A DNA stretch of 64,000 nucleotides from JAAUTS01 sp034440395 (GCA_034440395.1 JAWXBW010000009.1:1-64000), one strand, 5' to 3'. Shown: positions 8,621-18,556, counted from the stretch's first letter. The notes: generated from the letters alone by a model not told the origin. Numbers and translations are program-made.

Positions 8621-8865
8621 AAATTTTACCTAATTAAATCCGAGCTTTGCCATCTTGTGAGGCACGTCCTTTCTTGGCACTTTTGCCTCGCTCTTTGCCG
8701 AAGCTTCCTTCACACTTATTTTTTCAAGTTTGATACATTTCATTTTAAATTTGGAACCTAAAGTCCGAATTTATCACCCTTTTTTAAGAGCTGAAATTTA
8801 TCCAATGATCTAACCGTAAAATAAAGTGCATCCAAAATGACCAACGCACCGTTAACCTTACGTCT

Positions 8866-9825
8866 ATGAAACTACTTCTCGCATTCGTGCCTATCTTATT
8901 TGTTAACTCACTTCAGGCTCTACCCCCTGCTGCCTATGAACCCATCCCTGACACGCCCTTTTGGCTAGAAGCGGACGTGGCTCAACAATTTCCTGCAGAA
9001 CCGATCATTCGTGAAACAGATTACCTCAAAAATGGCTCTATCTATTTTGTTAGCCCTAGCGATAAAACATAGTCCGAAGTTGCATGGATCGAAGCGACAG
9101 GCCAATGGCTGGAACCACGGAAAGCTCCCGCCCGCGCTACCGACGATAATATCGTCATCACATCTAAAGGTTCCGACCTCATAATCACCACACCTGATGG
9201 TAAAAGAATGGATACTGCGGCCATCGGCTCTGTCGTTCCTGTAGGCAGTAGTCTCCCATCTAAAGACACTTGGGCTGCCATCACCTTATGCAACATGAAT
9301 ACCCTCCACCTCATGCCTAATACCAAAGTTAAAGTCGGCATGAAAACTGAGACGGGCAAATTAAGTACTGCCATCAGCCTAGAGTCAGGAGGCGTTTTCT
9401 CTAAAGTCGGTAAACGTGCTGGCTTGACTCAAGATTATCGGGTGCAAACACCCCTAGGCATCGCTGCGGCACGAGGAACGGACTATGTCACTCTGGCACT
9501 TCCCACCCGCATGGAAGTCTGGATTGCCGAAGGCAAAGTCGATGTTCTGGATCTCAAAGGAACTAAAATCGGTGAGGTAGCCGCGTCTGATGATAAAGCC
9601 CTTAAAGTCTTACGAACCCCAGCCATCCTCGACCCTAAAGAAAATGCCGCCGCCAATGCCGCCATTATGACCGCCGCCTTTCGCTTTGCAGGACAGACAA
9701 ATATCGCCAATCAAAGTATCCATACCAAACAGCAACAAAAACAAGAGCTTACGCTTGAAGAGCAGGATCTCCTTAAAAACACCATTCCTGTCAAATACCT
9801 CGTTAAAGTTCGTAAAACTAATTAA
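8866..9825 (+). pseudogene. Secreted FecR-domain protein, interrupted by an in-frame TAG
   Basis: One frame of 319 codons runs from the ATG at 8866 to the TAA at 9825, broken only by TAG at 9070-9072. The first part has a signal peptide (MKLLLAFVPILFVNSLQA) and ends SPSDKT. After the TAG the frame continues SEVAWIEATGQWLEP and into a FecR-like domain (SLESGGVFSKVG, then VQTPLGIAAARGTDYVT). FecR-like domains bind or sense at the envelope in many Verrucomicrobiota. An internal ATG at 9208 could yield a 205-residue product without signal peptide. A nonsense mutation is the simplest reading; an assembly error or partial read-through are the alternatives. Confidence 0.75.
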
Positions 9826-9854
9826 TATCCACGTCCCAAGATTTAGAAATTTCC

Positions 9855-10181
9855 ATGCTGACCAAACTACAAGAAGAAAAAGCCTCGCTCTGCGCACTCG
9901 ACCTGCTTGATGCGTCAGAGATGGCAAACTTCCAACAGGAGTTACAACAGAACCCAAGCTTGCAGAGTTTAGTCCATAATGAAAAGGAGCAACTCGTTAA
10001 ACAAGCCCGCAAGATATTACCTTTTGACCAGAAAAAAGTGATTGAACTAGCCTTCTTTTCTGGACTTAAACAGACGGAGATAGCCGTTCACTTAAAAGAA
10101 CCGCTGGGCACTATCAAAGCGCGCATCCGCTGTGGTATGTTACGACTGCGTGAACCCCTAACTCAGTTACGAGAAGCCTAA
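9855..10181 (+). CDS. Small protein: anti-sigma-like N-terminus joined to sigma-70 region 4 HTH
   Basis: The 108-residue protein has two recognisable parts. Residues about 12-40 (LCALDLLDASEMANFQQEL and on) resemble the start of zinc-less anti-sigma proteins of the RskA type. Residues about 55-105 match ECF sigma region 4: LPFDQKKVIELAFFSGLKQT, then EIAVHLKEPLGTIKARIR. The sigma region 2 needed to bind -10 DNA and core polymerase is absent. It could act as a DNA-binding regulator rather than a true sigma factor. It starts 29 bases after the FecR-domain frame, so the two were probably one unit. The fold calls are made from sequence patterns only. Confidence 0.7.
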   Translation: MLTKLQEEKASLCALDLLDASEMANFQQELQQNPSLQSLVHNEKEQLVKQARKILPFDQKKVIELAFFSGLKQTEIAVHLKEPLGTIKARIRCGMLRLREPLTQLREA

Positions 10182-10246
10182 CTTACGTGCCGAAAGAGTT
10201 TGTTGCCAATTGATGCCTTATCAGGCACTTTAAGATTTAACTTATT

Positions 10247-10957
10247 ATGGCTGCAATTCTTGTTCTTGAAGACAGTCAGGTCTTACTTACCAAACTCACT
10301 AATGAGTTGAAGCAACGCTTTACTGACTTACAAATTCTTCCTGCACGCTCTGTGGCAGAGGCCCAACTTTTACTTAATGAGTTCGAGATCGATATCTTCA
10401 TTCTAGATATTTTCCTCCCAGACGGAAGTGGGATAGATTTTCTCTGCGATGTTAAAACGATCAATCCTGAATCCCACGCTATCATCATGACTGCGCAGAA
10501 TGTTCCCGACCTTAAAACCCAAGCCGAAGATATCGGCGTGGTGCGTTTTTTCCAAAAGCCTATCGACACACAGTCTCTTTTTAAAGTTATCCAAAAAATT
10601 CTAACACCTGACCCCGTTAAAACTGATGAACATTCCCCTCAAAGTTTTGTCGCTTCACTCGGAGGATTATCCACGGTGGATATCATTCAACTTAAATGCC
10701 TCTCACGCTCGACTCAGGTTTTGAAATTTACGCGCAGTGACGGTAAGAGTGCCAAAATCTATTTTCAACGTGGTGAAATCGTCCATGCTGAAACGGATAC
10801 TGATCGCGGCTTAGATGCCTTTAACGACGTGGTGAGTTGGAAAGGCGGCAGGGTTGAAGAATCAGCTGAGCCCATCGCAGAACAAACGATTAAAAAAGGA
10901 TGGGAAAGCTTATTGATGGATGCGGTGCGAATGATTGACGAAGCCGTAGCCCACTAA
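10247..10957 (+). CDS. Response regulator with C-terminal PATAN (DUF4388-type) domain
   Basis: The 236-residue protein has a receiver domain (1-118) with the acidic pair Glu8-Asp9, phosphoacceptor Asp54 (FILDIFLPDGSG), Thr82 and Lys104 (FFQKP). Residues about 132-236 look like a PATAN domain: LGGLSTVDIIQLKCLSRST, KIYFQRGEIVHAET and so on. PATAN regulators are common in cyanobacterial Pil/Tax loci and in Myxococcota, and pair with CheA-type kinases. It is the first gene of the chemosensory cluster and likely an output of the CheA at 14909. Confidence 0.85.
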   Translation: MAAILVLEDSQVLLTKLTNELKQRFTDLQILPARSVAEAQLLLNEFEIDIFILDIFLPDGSGIDFLCDVKTINPESHAIIMTAQNVPDLKTQAEDIGVVRFFQKPIDTQSLFKVIQKILTPDPVKTDEHSPQSFVASLGGLSTVDIIQLKCLSRSTQVLKFTRSDGKSAKIYFQRGEIVHAETDTDRGLDAFNDVVSWKGGRVEESAEPIAEQTIKKGWESLLMDAVRMIDEAVAH

Positions 10958-10988
10958 GTAGCTAAAGACATTTATTATATAAAATTTT

Positions 10989-12224
10989 ATGAGTTACACT
11001 ATTCTTGCTATTGATGATAGTCCAACGCTCCGAAAATTTATTACGAAACACCTCGTAGCCTATTCGGCACAGTACGAAGTGCTCACCGCTGCCGATGGAA
11101 CGGAAGGTATAGCCTTAGCTAGTGAACGTGAGCCGGATCTCATTTTATTAGATTTTAATTTCCCAGACATGAATGGTGAAGACGTCTGCATTATACTTAA
11201 AGAAAATCCCGTTACGGCAGACATTCCCATTATTTTGATGAGTAGTAGCACTCCTGACATTACACGGACGGAAGGTAAGTTTAGTAGTATCAAACGATCC
11301 CTAATCAAGCCCTTTTCTCCACAGCTCCTCAGTGCGGCTGTCAGTTTTGTTTTACAAAGTGATGATGGCAAATCTACGAAGAGTACGACAAAAAATCTGA
11401 CGCCTGCCCAAGTCAAACAGATCCTCCAACCTGAAAGCTTACCGACGATGATGATTCCTAAAAAAATAAAGGGATCTGTTACGGCACCGATCGAGTTAGC
11501 CTTTAAAGCAAATACTTCCTACTTTCCTTTAATCCTAGCTTTACGAGGAATAGCCACTAAAAAGCACAGTGGCGTCTTGCGTTTCCAGCACCCGAACGTT
11601 TTGATGGAGATTTACTTCAAATCTGGGCTATTTGTAGTGGCAACTTCGCGGAACCCCACTGCCTATTTTAAAGACGCACCTGTCTCTGTTTCTGAAGAAG
11701 AAAAGCCTTTATTGGAAGAACTGAAACTGAAGCAGTCAGAAACAGGCCACCCTGTCTTCATGCAAATGGAAGAACGCGGAATTTTATTCCCAGAAAATGC
11801 GGCACAGATGACCTATCAATATGGCGTTTTTATGTTTGCTCTAGCTTGGACTGCACAAGATAGTGATTTTGAATTTGAGAAACTCAATGAATTGCCTCAT
11901 TTTTTACATAAATCGGAACCTCTCTTTAATTCCGCCGACTCCTTCGCCCTAGAAAGCCTACGTCTAGTTGGTGCTGAATGCCTAGCGACCTTTGACACAA
12001 ATTCAGCCACTGGCACACCCGCCTACACCAGTTCAGGCTATAAGCGTATTCAAAATATTTCACTTAATGAGGAAGAAATCTCTTTCGCTAATCAGGTGAT
12101 TCTAGGTGGCCAATCCCTCAATACCATTGCCACGGCTAGTGGCATGGACATTGGAATGGCTCATCGCATTCTTTTCCGTTTCTTGAACCTAGAAATTTTC
12201 GACTACTGGCCAGCAGCAGAATAA
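10989..12224 (+). CDS. Response regulator with PATAN-like region and C-terminal helical segment
   Basis: The 411-residue protein begins with a receiver domain with Asp9-Asp10, phosphoacceptor Asp55 (LILLDFNFPDMNG), Ser85-87 and Lys107 (LIKPFS). Residues about 175-310 contain PLILALRGIATKKHSGVLRF and VLMEIYFKSGLFVVAT, a PATAN-like pattern as in the preceding gene. The last 60 or so residues (from ISLNEEEISFANQVILGGQS) are helical and may be a winged-helix or dimerisation element. It lies 31 bases after the first regulator. The two probably have distinct roles, like PilG and PilH. Confidence 0.8.
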   Translation: MSYTILAIDDSPTLRKFITKHLVAYSAQYEVLTAADGTEGIALASEREPDLILLDFNFPDMNGEDVCIILKENPVTADIPIILMSSSTPDITRTEGKFSSIKRSLIKPFSPQLLSAAVSFVLQSDDGKSTKSTTKNLTPAQVKQILQPESLPTMMIPKKIKGSVTAPIELAFKANTSYFPLILALRGIATKKHSGVLRFQHPNVLMEIYFKSGLFVVATSRNPTAYFKDAPVSVSEEEKPLLEELKLKQSETGHPVFMQMEERGILFPENAAQMTYQYGVFMFALAWTAQDSDFEFEKLNELPHFLHKSEPLFNSADSFALESLRLVGAECLATFDTNSATGTPAYTSSGYKRIQNISLNEEEISFANQVILGGQSLNTIATASGMDIGMAHRILFRFLNLEIFDYWPAAE

Positions 12225-12247
12225 AGACAAGGTGAACTGTTTTATCT

Positions 12248-12694
12248 ATGGAACTTTGCCTCTTCAGAATTGACCACCAAGAGTACGCCTTGCCTATGTC
12301 CAATGTGCGGGAAGTCTTAAATCGCCCTCGGGTCTCGCCTGTTCCCTTGAGCCCAGATATTTTATCAGGTATTACACATTTTCGTGGCCAGATCGTCCCC
12401 GTATTCGCCATTGATCACCTCTTTGAGAACTTTAACTCAAGCCCTACTCTGGAAGAGAGAAGCCGAATCTTAATTCTCACACAAGAGCATCAGACCCTAG
12501 GAATCCAAGTCGATCAGGTGGATGAAATAAGCCTCCCTGATGAACTCGGAACTTTCTTCACCGATAACCCGCCTTTTTTGCTCGGAATGGCCTTAACCCA
12601 TGCTGGACGCTCTTTCAAGCCCACATCCCTGCCCCGTCTGGTTCAATCCCTAAGCCATACTCTGTCTAACGTCACCCTCAATCTGCTCGACTAA
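12248..12694 (+). CDS. CheW-like coupling protein
   Basis: The 148-residue protein would link the chemoreceptor to the CheA kinase. The CheW fold is recognisable from the start (LCLFRIDHQEYALPMSNVRE), the loop ITHFRGQIVPVFAIDHLF and the later LGIQVDQVDEI. The length fits a single CheW domain. It sits between the PATAN regulators and the MCP with short gaps (23 and 18 bases), so it is almost certainly dedicated to this array. Confidence 0.9.
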   Translation: MELCLFRIDHQEYALPMSNVREVLNRPRVSPVPLSPDILSGITHFRGQIVPVFAIDHLFENFNSSPTLEERSRILILTQEHQTLGIQVDQVDEISLPDELGTFFTDNPPFLLGMALTHAGRSFKPTSLPRLVQSLSHTLSNVTLNLLD

Positions 12695-12712
12695 CCTAAA
12701 CTCACCACACCT

Positions 12713-14893
12713 ATGTCAACCACAGCTCCCCTTAATAGACTTAGCCTGACCTTAAAAATAGCTTTAGCCTCTATTTTAGTTGGGATCATAGCCACCTTCA
12801 CTACGGTAATTATTGCTTACTTTCTGTTCAATGACGTTCAGCAAAAAAACGCCCAGAATCATTTAAGCTCACTTCGCAACATTCTAGAAAATAAATTGGA
12901 AAGACAGATTGAATTTTTAAAACTGGATTCTCAATCCCTCGCTCAGTCTCCCGGCATAAAACAGCTTTTATACATTAAATCTCTAGAAACTATCGATTCC
13001 ACTATAGAGGCTTCTTTTGATACCTGCCACCAGAGCTTATCCGAACACGTCAAACAAGCACATTACCACGATATTTATCTTTGCGATCCAAACGGTAAGA
13101 TTCTCTACACTACACTTGAACCAAAGTCGGTTCAGCTCGAATCCACTCTACTAAAAGTCTTATGTAAAGAAACCAGCAAGTCCCGACAAACCGTTGTCCA
13201 AAGTTCAGATCGTGGTGTAGAACGCTCTAGCAATTACTTAAACGAACCCGTCCTGCTTGCCGCCTCCGCTTTAATTTCTGGAGGCCAAGTAGTCGCCATT
13301 CTTATTATTGAAAGTCCCCTCTCTATTTTAAATGCTACCCTATCCATTTCCGATCCCGCTGACCGGGGCAACATTAGTGCAAGCACGGAAGCTTACCTAG
13401 TCGACGCCTCTTTGTCTCCACGCACCATTTTAAAAAAATCAGGTTTAACTAAAGTGGACACCGTGGCGGCGCGAAACGCTTTAGCTGGAAATTCAGATGT
13501 TTCTATTTACAAAAATTATGCTGGCACGACTGTTTTAGGTGCCTACGCACGCCTTCAGATTGATGGGCTACCCTGGGCTCTCATCGTCGAGCAAAGCACT
13601 CAGGAAGCTCTCCAGCCTATTCATCACGCCACTTGGATTTTGGGGGGGCTAGGCCTCATCCTCATTATTTTAATTAGCTTCTTAGGTTTCATCTTTGCTA
13701 AGACCTTCGCTCAACCGCTAGTGACTTTAAAAGAAACCATTCTTAAAGTCGCCTCTGGTGATGAATCTGCTCGCGCCAACGTCACCAGCGAAGATGAAGT
13801 GGGTCAACTAGCTCATGCCGTTAATGAAATGATCGTCGAGCGTAACGCCGTAAAGGACCGTATTTCAACTGAAAATAAACGAGTTCAAACCAACATTCAG
13901 GATATTCTCCTTGTCGTAGCTGACGCTTCTGAAGGCCGACTCTGCGTCCGCGCAAAACGCACCGAAGGTATTTTAGGTAACGTAGCCGATGCCCTTAATC
14001 GGATGTTAGAAAACGTCAGTGCCCTCATGGGTCAAGCCAAAAACGCCAGTGCTCAAGTCCAAGAATCTTCCAGTGAAATTTCCGCCTCAGCGCAAAACTT
14101 AGCAGATGGAGCCAACAGCCAAACTCAACAAATTGCCCAAACCATCCTTGAGGTACAAAACCTCGCCGCTGAAGCGCAAGGCGTTTCTGAAAATTCTCAA
14201 GAAGCCGCCAAGGCCGCTAGCCAAACACGTCAAGCCGCAGAAGAAGGTGCTAAAGCGGTGCGTGATGTCGTGGCCTACATGGAACGTCTCCAAGAAAGTG
14301 TGCAAGCCAATGCACGCAAAATCACTCAACTCGGTGAACGGTCTCAGGAAATTTCAGGTATCGTGCGCTCCATAGGTGATATCTCTGCCGAGACGGATGT
14401 GTTAGCGATGAATGCTTCGATTGAAGCCGCACGCGCTGGGGAACAAGGTAAGGGCTTTACCGTCGTAGCAGATCAAGTCCGCGCCTTAGCTAACCGGACA
14501 AGGCAAGCCACCATTGAGATCGAAAAACTTGTCATGGGTATCCAGTCCGAAACTTCCGAAGCGGTCAAACAAATGGAACGAGCAAACGTTGAGGTAGAAA
14601 ACGGCACACGACAAGTTTCTAGTGCAGGAGACTCCTTAAGTAAAATCGTGGAGGCCAGTGTGGACTCCTCGACCTTAGCGAATCAAATCAGTCAATCTGC
14701 CACCCAACAAGAACAACGCGCTCAAGCCATGCTTCAAGCAATCGTGGCTATTAACCAGATCGCCGAAGACACTCGTAATCGAACCCTTGATTTTCGTGAA
14801 ACCAGCGATCTACTAGCTAGTCTTGCTACAGAATTAAATAAACAGTTAGCCAATTTTGAAATTGGAACCGACGGCAGCAGCGACAAGAACTAG
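12713..14893 (+). CDS. Methyl-accepting chemotaxis protein (transmembrane, HAMP, signalling domain)
   Basis: The 726-residue receptor has TM1 (about residues 15-38), an extracytoplasmic sensor region of about 260 residues, TM2 (about 305-328), then HAMP-like segments (about 330-440). The long coiled-coil signalling domain follows. The hairpin tip, ETDVLAMNASIEAARAGEQG, contacts CheA and CheW. The ligand is not predictable. No CheR or CheB gene is near, so any methylation must come from elsewhere. The stop is TAG. The next gene, CheA, begins in the same frame after only five more codons. Confidence 0.93.
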   Translation: MSTTAPLNRLSLTLKIALASILVGIIATFTTVIIAYFLFNDVQQKNAQNHLSSLRNILENKLERQIEFLKLDSQSLAQSPGIKQLLYIKSLETIDSTIEASFDTCHQSLSEHVKQAHYHDIYLCDPNGKILYTTLEPKSVQLESTLLKVLCKETSKSRQTVVQSSDRGVERSSNYLNEPVLLAASALISGGQVVAILIIESPLSILNATLSISDPADRGNISASTEAYLVDASLSPRTILKKSGLTKVDTVAARNALAGNSDVSIYKNYAGTTVLGAYARLQIDGLPWALIVEQSTQEALQPIHHATWILGGLGLILIILISFLGFIFAKTFAQPLVTLKETILKVASGDESARANVTSEDEVGQLAHAVNEMIVERNAVKDRISTENKRVQTNIQDILLVVADASEGRLCVRAKRTEGILGNVADALNRMLENVSALMGQAKNASAQVQESSSEISASAQNLADGANSQTQQIAQTILEVQNLAAEAQGVSENSQEAAKAASQTRQAAEEGAKAVRDVVAYMERLQESVQANARKITQLGERSQEISGIVRSIGDISAETDVLAMNASIEAARAGEQGKGFTVVADQVRALANRTRQATIEIEKLVMGIQSETSEAVKQMERANVEVENGTRQVSSAGDSLSKIVEASVDSSTLANQISQSATQQEQRAQAMLQAIVAINQIAEDTRNRTLDFRETSDLLASLATELNKQLANFEIGTDGSSDKN

Positions 14894-14908
14894 TCCGAAA
14901 CTGAGCAC

Positions 14909-17900
14909 ATGGCCGCAAAACCACCAATCAATCCAAACAACCAACCACACTCAGTGGCTCATGCCCCTAAGTCTAAAGGTTCTTTGATTTTAAAATCAAA
15001 AGTTGGGAACACACCCTTTCTTCCTCCCACACCTCCGCCCATCCTTAAAAAACCAGCTTTGGCCTTATCTCAAGAAACGTCCCTTTCCCCTTCTAGCGGG
15101 ACTACTGATTATTTAGCACTTTTTAAAGAAGAGGTTCATTCCTATTTACTGAAAATGGAGAACTCTTTAATTGAACTCCAGCATGACCTCATCATAGAAA
15201 AGCCTTGGGCCAACCTGAGAGCACACTTTCACACGATCAAAGGTTCTGCCGCCACGCTGGATTTACCTGAAACTTCCATACTAGCAGATCGTGGGGAAGG
15301 TTTGGCTTTAAGTGCTTTAGAACTTCCTGATGAAAAGACGGAGAAATCTTGGAATGTCATGCTAGGATTAATTAAGGAAATTGCTCACAGCTTAGATATC
15401 CCCGCAACCTCTTTACCCAACTCCCCTTGTAGTATCAATGCAACGTTACCCATACTCTCTCATCAACTTAGTCTTATATTTACTATCCTTGATGATTGGC
15501 AAACCAAGCCAGAGCTTCCATCCTATCAAGTTGAATTCAAGCAAGGACTCGACAAGGTAGCTTACACCTTACAAGAGATGAAGCTGTCCGAAGTGGCTCT
15601 AAATTTTCAACGCTTCAGCACATTCGTCGAATCATTGCAGCCTGGCCAATTCATCCCACCTTTTTTTATCGTCGCTAAACGTTGTTTGCAGGACTTAGAA
15701 ATTTATTTAAAAGAAAAAGAAATTAATTCTAGTCTAAGCTGGACGCGGAAGTGGAGTTTTTATTTTTCTTCACTAAGCGTTGCCCTAGCCGCAGATGGCC
15801 GACGCCCTCGCACTCATTTGAGTCACGCCTCACAACCTTTGGAAAATAGTGACCCAGAAATGACCGAAGTATTTGCACAGGAGGCCAGCACACACTTTGA
15901 GCAGATCGAGGCGGCATTACTGGCATGGGAAAACGGTCAAACCACTGCCGAACAGATTACACATGTAAGCCGTGGTTTTCACACACTTAAAGGCGCCGCT
16001 AACAGTGTGGACTTACGAGGCTTAGGCCATGGATTTCATTTGCTAGAGGATTATCTTGGCACCTTAAATCCAGAGCAGCCACCGAGCAAACTTTTCCCCT
16101 TTCTTTTAAATTGTGTCGATCAAGCTAAGAATTACATCAAAGACCTTTCTATCAATCCATCTCAGCCTTGGCCTCATGACTGGAAGCACGCTCTTTCACA
16201 ATTTAGGCAGGAACTACATTCTAACCCAACTGTGCAAGTTCCGGTTGATTTGGATATGCTCAGCACTTTCATTGAGGAAGCCGTCGTGATTTTTGAGCAG
16301 GTGGAGACGGCTATCTTAGCTTGGGAAAAGTTAGACCAGGAAGAAGTTCAGTGCAGCAACCTACGCCGTTATTTCCACACGCTCAAAGGTGCTGCTAACA
16401 GTATTGAACTCCATACCCTAGGAAACTCCTTTCATATTTTGGAGGACTTCATGGAATCAGTTCAAGCCAAAGAGCCGCCAGTTGGCCTTTTTGAATTCCT
16501 CCTCAAATGCTCAGATCAAGTTCGTCACTATATTGAAACGCTCTCTCTCAAGCCAGAAACCATTTGGCCCTACCATTGGGAGTATGAGCTAGGCGATCTG
16601 AGAAAGGGGAAAATCCAAGGAGCTTCTTTAGCAGCTTTACGCACGAACATTCAGACTAAAGATGAGAAAAGTGGCATTGAGGAAAGGCAAGTCGTCCGAG
16701 TTGAGGCGGGTAAGCTGCGACAAGTCATGCACCTCACGAGCGAGATAATCGCAGACCATGGCACCTTTGAGGGTCATCTAAATAAACTTCCCTCTATCCT
16801 CTCTCAATGGGAAAGTAGTGGGGCTGATATCTTTAAAATTCTCCAACAACTCGAACTTGATACCACTCTTCAGCAAGCCAAATCTAAAAGTAAATCTGAA
16901 AATAAATCTTTAGGACTCCTGTTAACTTCCTTGACCGATATCAGCCTGAAACTCAAGGCTCAGTCTCATCTCAGGCAAGAGTTTAAGCCTCTCTTTGAAT
17001 TTTTAAAGGAAGATCATGTCTTGTTCCGCAGAAACTCACGGCGCCTGCAAAACGATTTAGCTGCGCTCAACATGGCTCCGGTCTCTGGCCTCTTTCGCCG
17101 CCTCCAACGAGTCTTCCGCGACGCTCTTCAGGAAGAAAAGAAGGAAGCTATTCTTGTCTTAGAGGGTGAACAAACTTTACTCGACAAAGCCGTGGTAGAT
17201 GCCCTCTACGGGCCTCTGCTGCATGTTGTGCGAAACGCCGTCGCCCACGGTCTCGAGTCCCCGCAACGGCGTGAAGAATTGCAAAAGACCCGAAGCGGCA
17301 CCATCACTCTCACAGCTAAACCTTTATCGAACCAAGTTATATTCGAGGTTAAAGACGATGGCGGAGGCATCCACGAGTCCATGGTGCGCCAACGTGCAAT
17401 CGAACGTGGAATGATTCCGGATTCTGCGCCCACCTTAACGGCGGAACAAATTGTTGAACTTTTATTCCGTCCCGGCTTCAGCACGAAGGAGTCTGTCAGT
17501 AGCGTGGCAGGACGCGGCGTGGGACTCGATGTCGTTAAGGCAGAGGTTGAATCCATGAACGGAAGCGTTACTTTGGATTATACAGTCGGCCAAGGCTCCA
17601 CGTGGACAATTAAAGTGCCTCTCACTTTATCCGCCTCTGAAGCACTCGTCGTCATGGTTGGCGACATGCGATTAGCACTCCCCCTTAGCTACGTGCAACG
17701 CTGCGTACGTATCCTCCCCAGCACGCAACTTCATCGCCATGGGCTTCTCTGGCATCAGGACGAACATGGCACCCTACCTTGCCTTGATCTAGCTCGCATT
17801 TTTGAAATTCAACGTAGCTCGCTCCCTAGCCTTGGCGTCGTCGTTGATTCAGGACTGGTGCAAGGAGTCTTCCTTGTTGATAAACTCCTCCTGCGCCGTG

Positions 17901-18556
17901 AAATTGTCACGAAAGACCTAGGCTCCCTCGTCGGCAGTCTATCCTATCTCTCCGGTGCCACTCTTGATCCAGACGGCTCTCTCATCTGTATTCTACAAAT
18001 TCCAAATATCTTACAACATCTCGCCGCCAGCATTACTGAAAGCACCACCCAGCAAGCTGACCTCGCCACCCCGCAACCTGCTCCTATCCCAGTAGAATTG
18101 ATCGAAGCTGAATTTGAGACGAACCCCCTGACGTCCTCTTTAGAAAAAAAATTCTTAATTGGTAGGCCTCCTAGAGTCCTTCTCTGCGACGACTCACCCA
18201 GCGTGCGAAAGGTTCAACAAAAACAACTTGCCCAACTCGGCTACCTCAGCACCGCCGTCCATGATGGTCAAGAAGCCTTGGAGCTTTTACAAAACGAAGA
18301 TTTTGACCTTGTTATGACTGATTTAGAGATGCCGCGTCTCGACGGATTCGGACTCGTGCGAAGCATCCGCTCCATGGAACGATTCAAGGATCTTCCCATT
18401 ATCGTCATCACCTCACGCGCACTAGAAAGGTTTGCTAGCGAGACCCTTGAACTAGGCGCAACGGCCTGTTTGGGTAAGCCTTTTATCTCTTCACAGTTTG
18501 AGCGGCTTATTCATAACGAAGAAAAGTTATCCCACCTGCGGCCACAAACCCCTTGA
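14909..18556 (+). CDS. Hybrid chemotaxis histidine kinase CheA with three Hpt domains and a receiver
   Basis: In this 1215-residue kinase a Pro-rich leader is followed by three Hpt domains with phosphorylatable His108 (HTIKGSAATL), His358 (HTLKGAANSV) and His490 (HTLKGAANSI). A P3/dimerisation region comes next. The ATPase domain has VRNAVAHGLESP (N box), DDGGG and GRGVGLDVV. Then come a CheW-like P5 domain (about 915-1050) and a C-terminal receiver (about 1088-1205) with CDDSPS, MTDLEMPRLDGFG and LGKPF. The architecture resembles ChpA/PilL of pilus-linked systems. The second and third Hpt are close copies of each other. The stop is TGA. It would phosphorylate the two PATAN regulators. Confidence 0.93.
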   Translation: MAAKPPINPNNQPHSVAHAPKSKGSLILKSKVGNTPFLPPTPPPILKKPALALSQETSLSPSSGTTDYLALFKEEVHSYLLKMENSLIELQHDLIIEKPWANLRAHFHTIKGSAATLDLPETSILADRGEGLALSALELPDEKTEKSWNVMLGLIKEIAHSLDIPATSLPNSPCSINATLPILSHQLSLIFTILDDWQTKPELPSYQVEFKQGLDKVAYTLQEMKLSEVALNFQRFSTFVESLQPGQFIPPFFIVAKRCLQDLEIYLKEKEINSSLSWTRKWSFYFSSLSVALAADGRRPRTHLSHASQPLENSDPEMTEVFAQEASTHFEQIEAALLAWENGQTTAEQITHVSRGFHTLKGAANSVDLRGLGHGFHLLEDYLGTLNPEQPPSKLFPFLLNCVDQAKNYIKDLSINPSQPWPHDWKHALSQFRQELHSNPTVQVPVDLDMLSTFIEEAVVIFEQVETAILAWEKLDQEEVQCSNLRRYFHTLKGAANSIELHTLGNSFHILEDFMESVQAKEPPVGLFEFLLKCSDQVRHYIETLSLKPETIWPYHWEYELGDLRKGKIQGASLAALRTNIQTKDEKSGIEERQVVRVEAGKLRQVMHLTSEIIADHGTFEGHLNKLPSILSQWESSGADIFKILQQLELDTTLQQAKSKSKSENKSLGLLLTSLTDISLKLKAQSHLRQEFKPLFEFLKEDHVLFRRNSRRLQNDLAALNMAPVSGLFRRLQRVFRDALQEEKKEAILVLEGEQTLLDKAVVDALYGPLLHVVRNAVAHGLESPQRREELQKTRSGTITLTAKPLSNQVIFEVKDDGGGIHESMVRQRAIERGMIPDSAPTLTAEQIVELLFRPGFSTKESVSSVAGRGVGLDVVKAEVESMNGSVTLDYTVGQGSTWTIKVPLTLSASEALVVMVGDMRLALPLSYVQRCVRILPSTQLHRHGLLWHQDEHGTLPCLDLARIFEIQRSSLPSLGVVVDSGLVQGVFLVDKLLLRREIVTKDLGSLVGSLSYLSGATLDPDGSLICILQIPNILQHLAASITESTTQQADLATPQPAPIPVELIEAEFETNPLTSSLEKKFLIGRPPRVLLCDDSPSVRKVQQKQLAQLGYLSTAVHDGQEALELLQNEDFDLVMTDLEMPRLDGFGLVRSIRSMERFKDLPIIVITSRALERFASETLELGATACLGKPFISSQFERLIHNEEKLSHLRPQTP

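Noticed and set aside
8670..8700. Sigma-54 promoter from TTGGCAC...TTGCC
   Set aside because: The spacing between the GG and GC elements is 7 or 12 bases, not the required 10.
9070..9072. TAG as a sense codon in this genome
   Set aside because: TAG ends the MCP gene, the second cNMP gene and lptA as an ordinary stop, and no suppressor tRNA with anticodon CTA is seen in the window.
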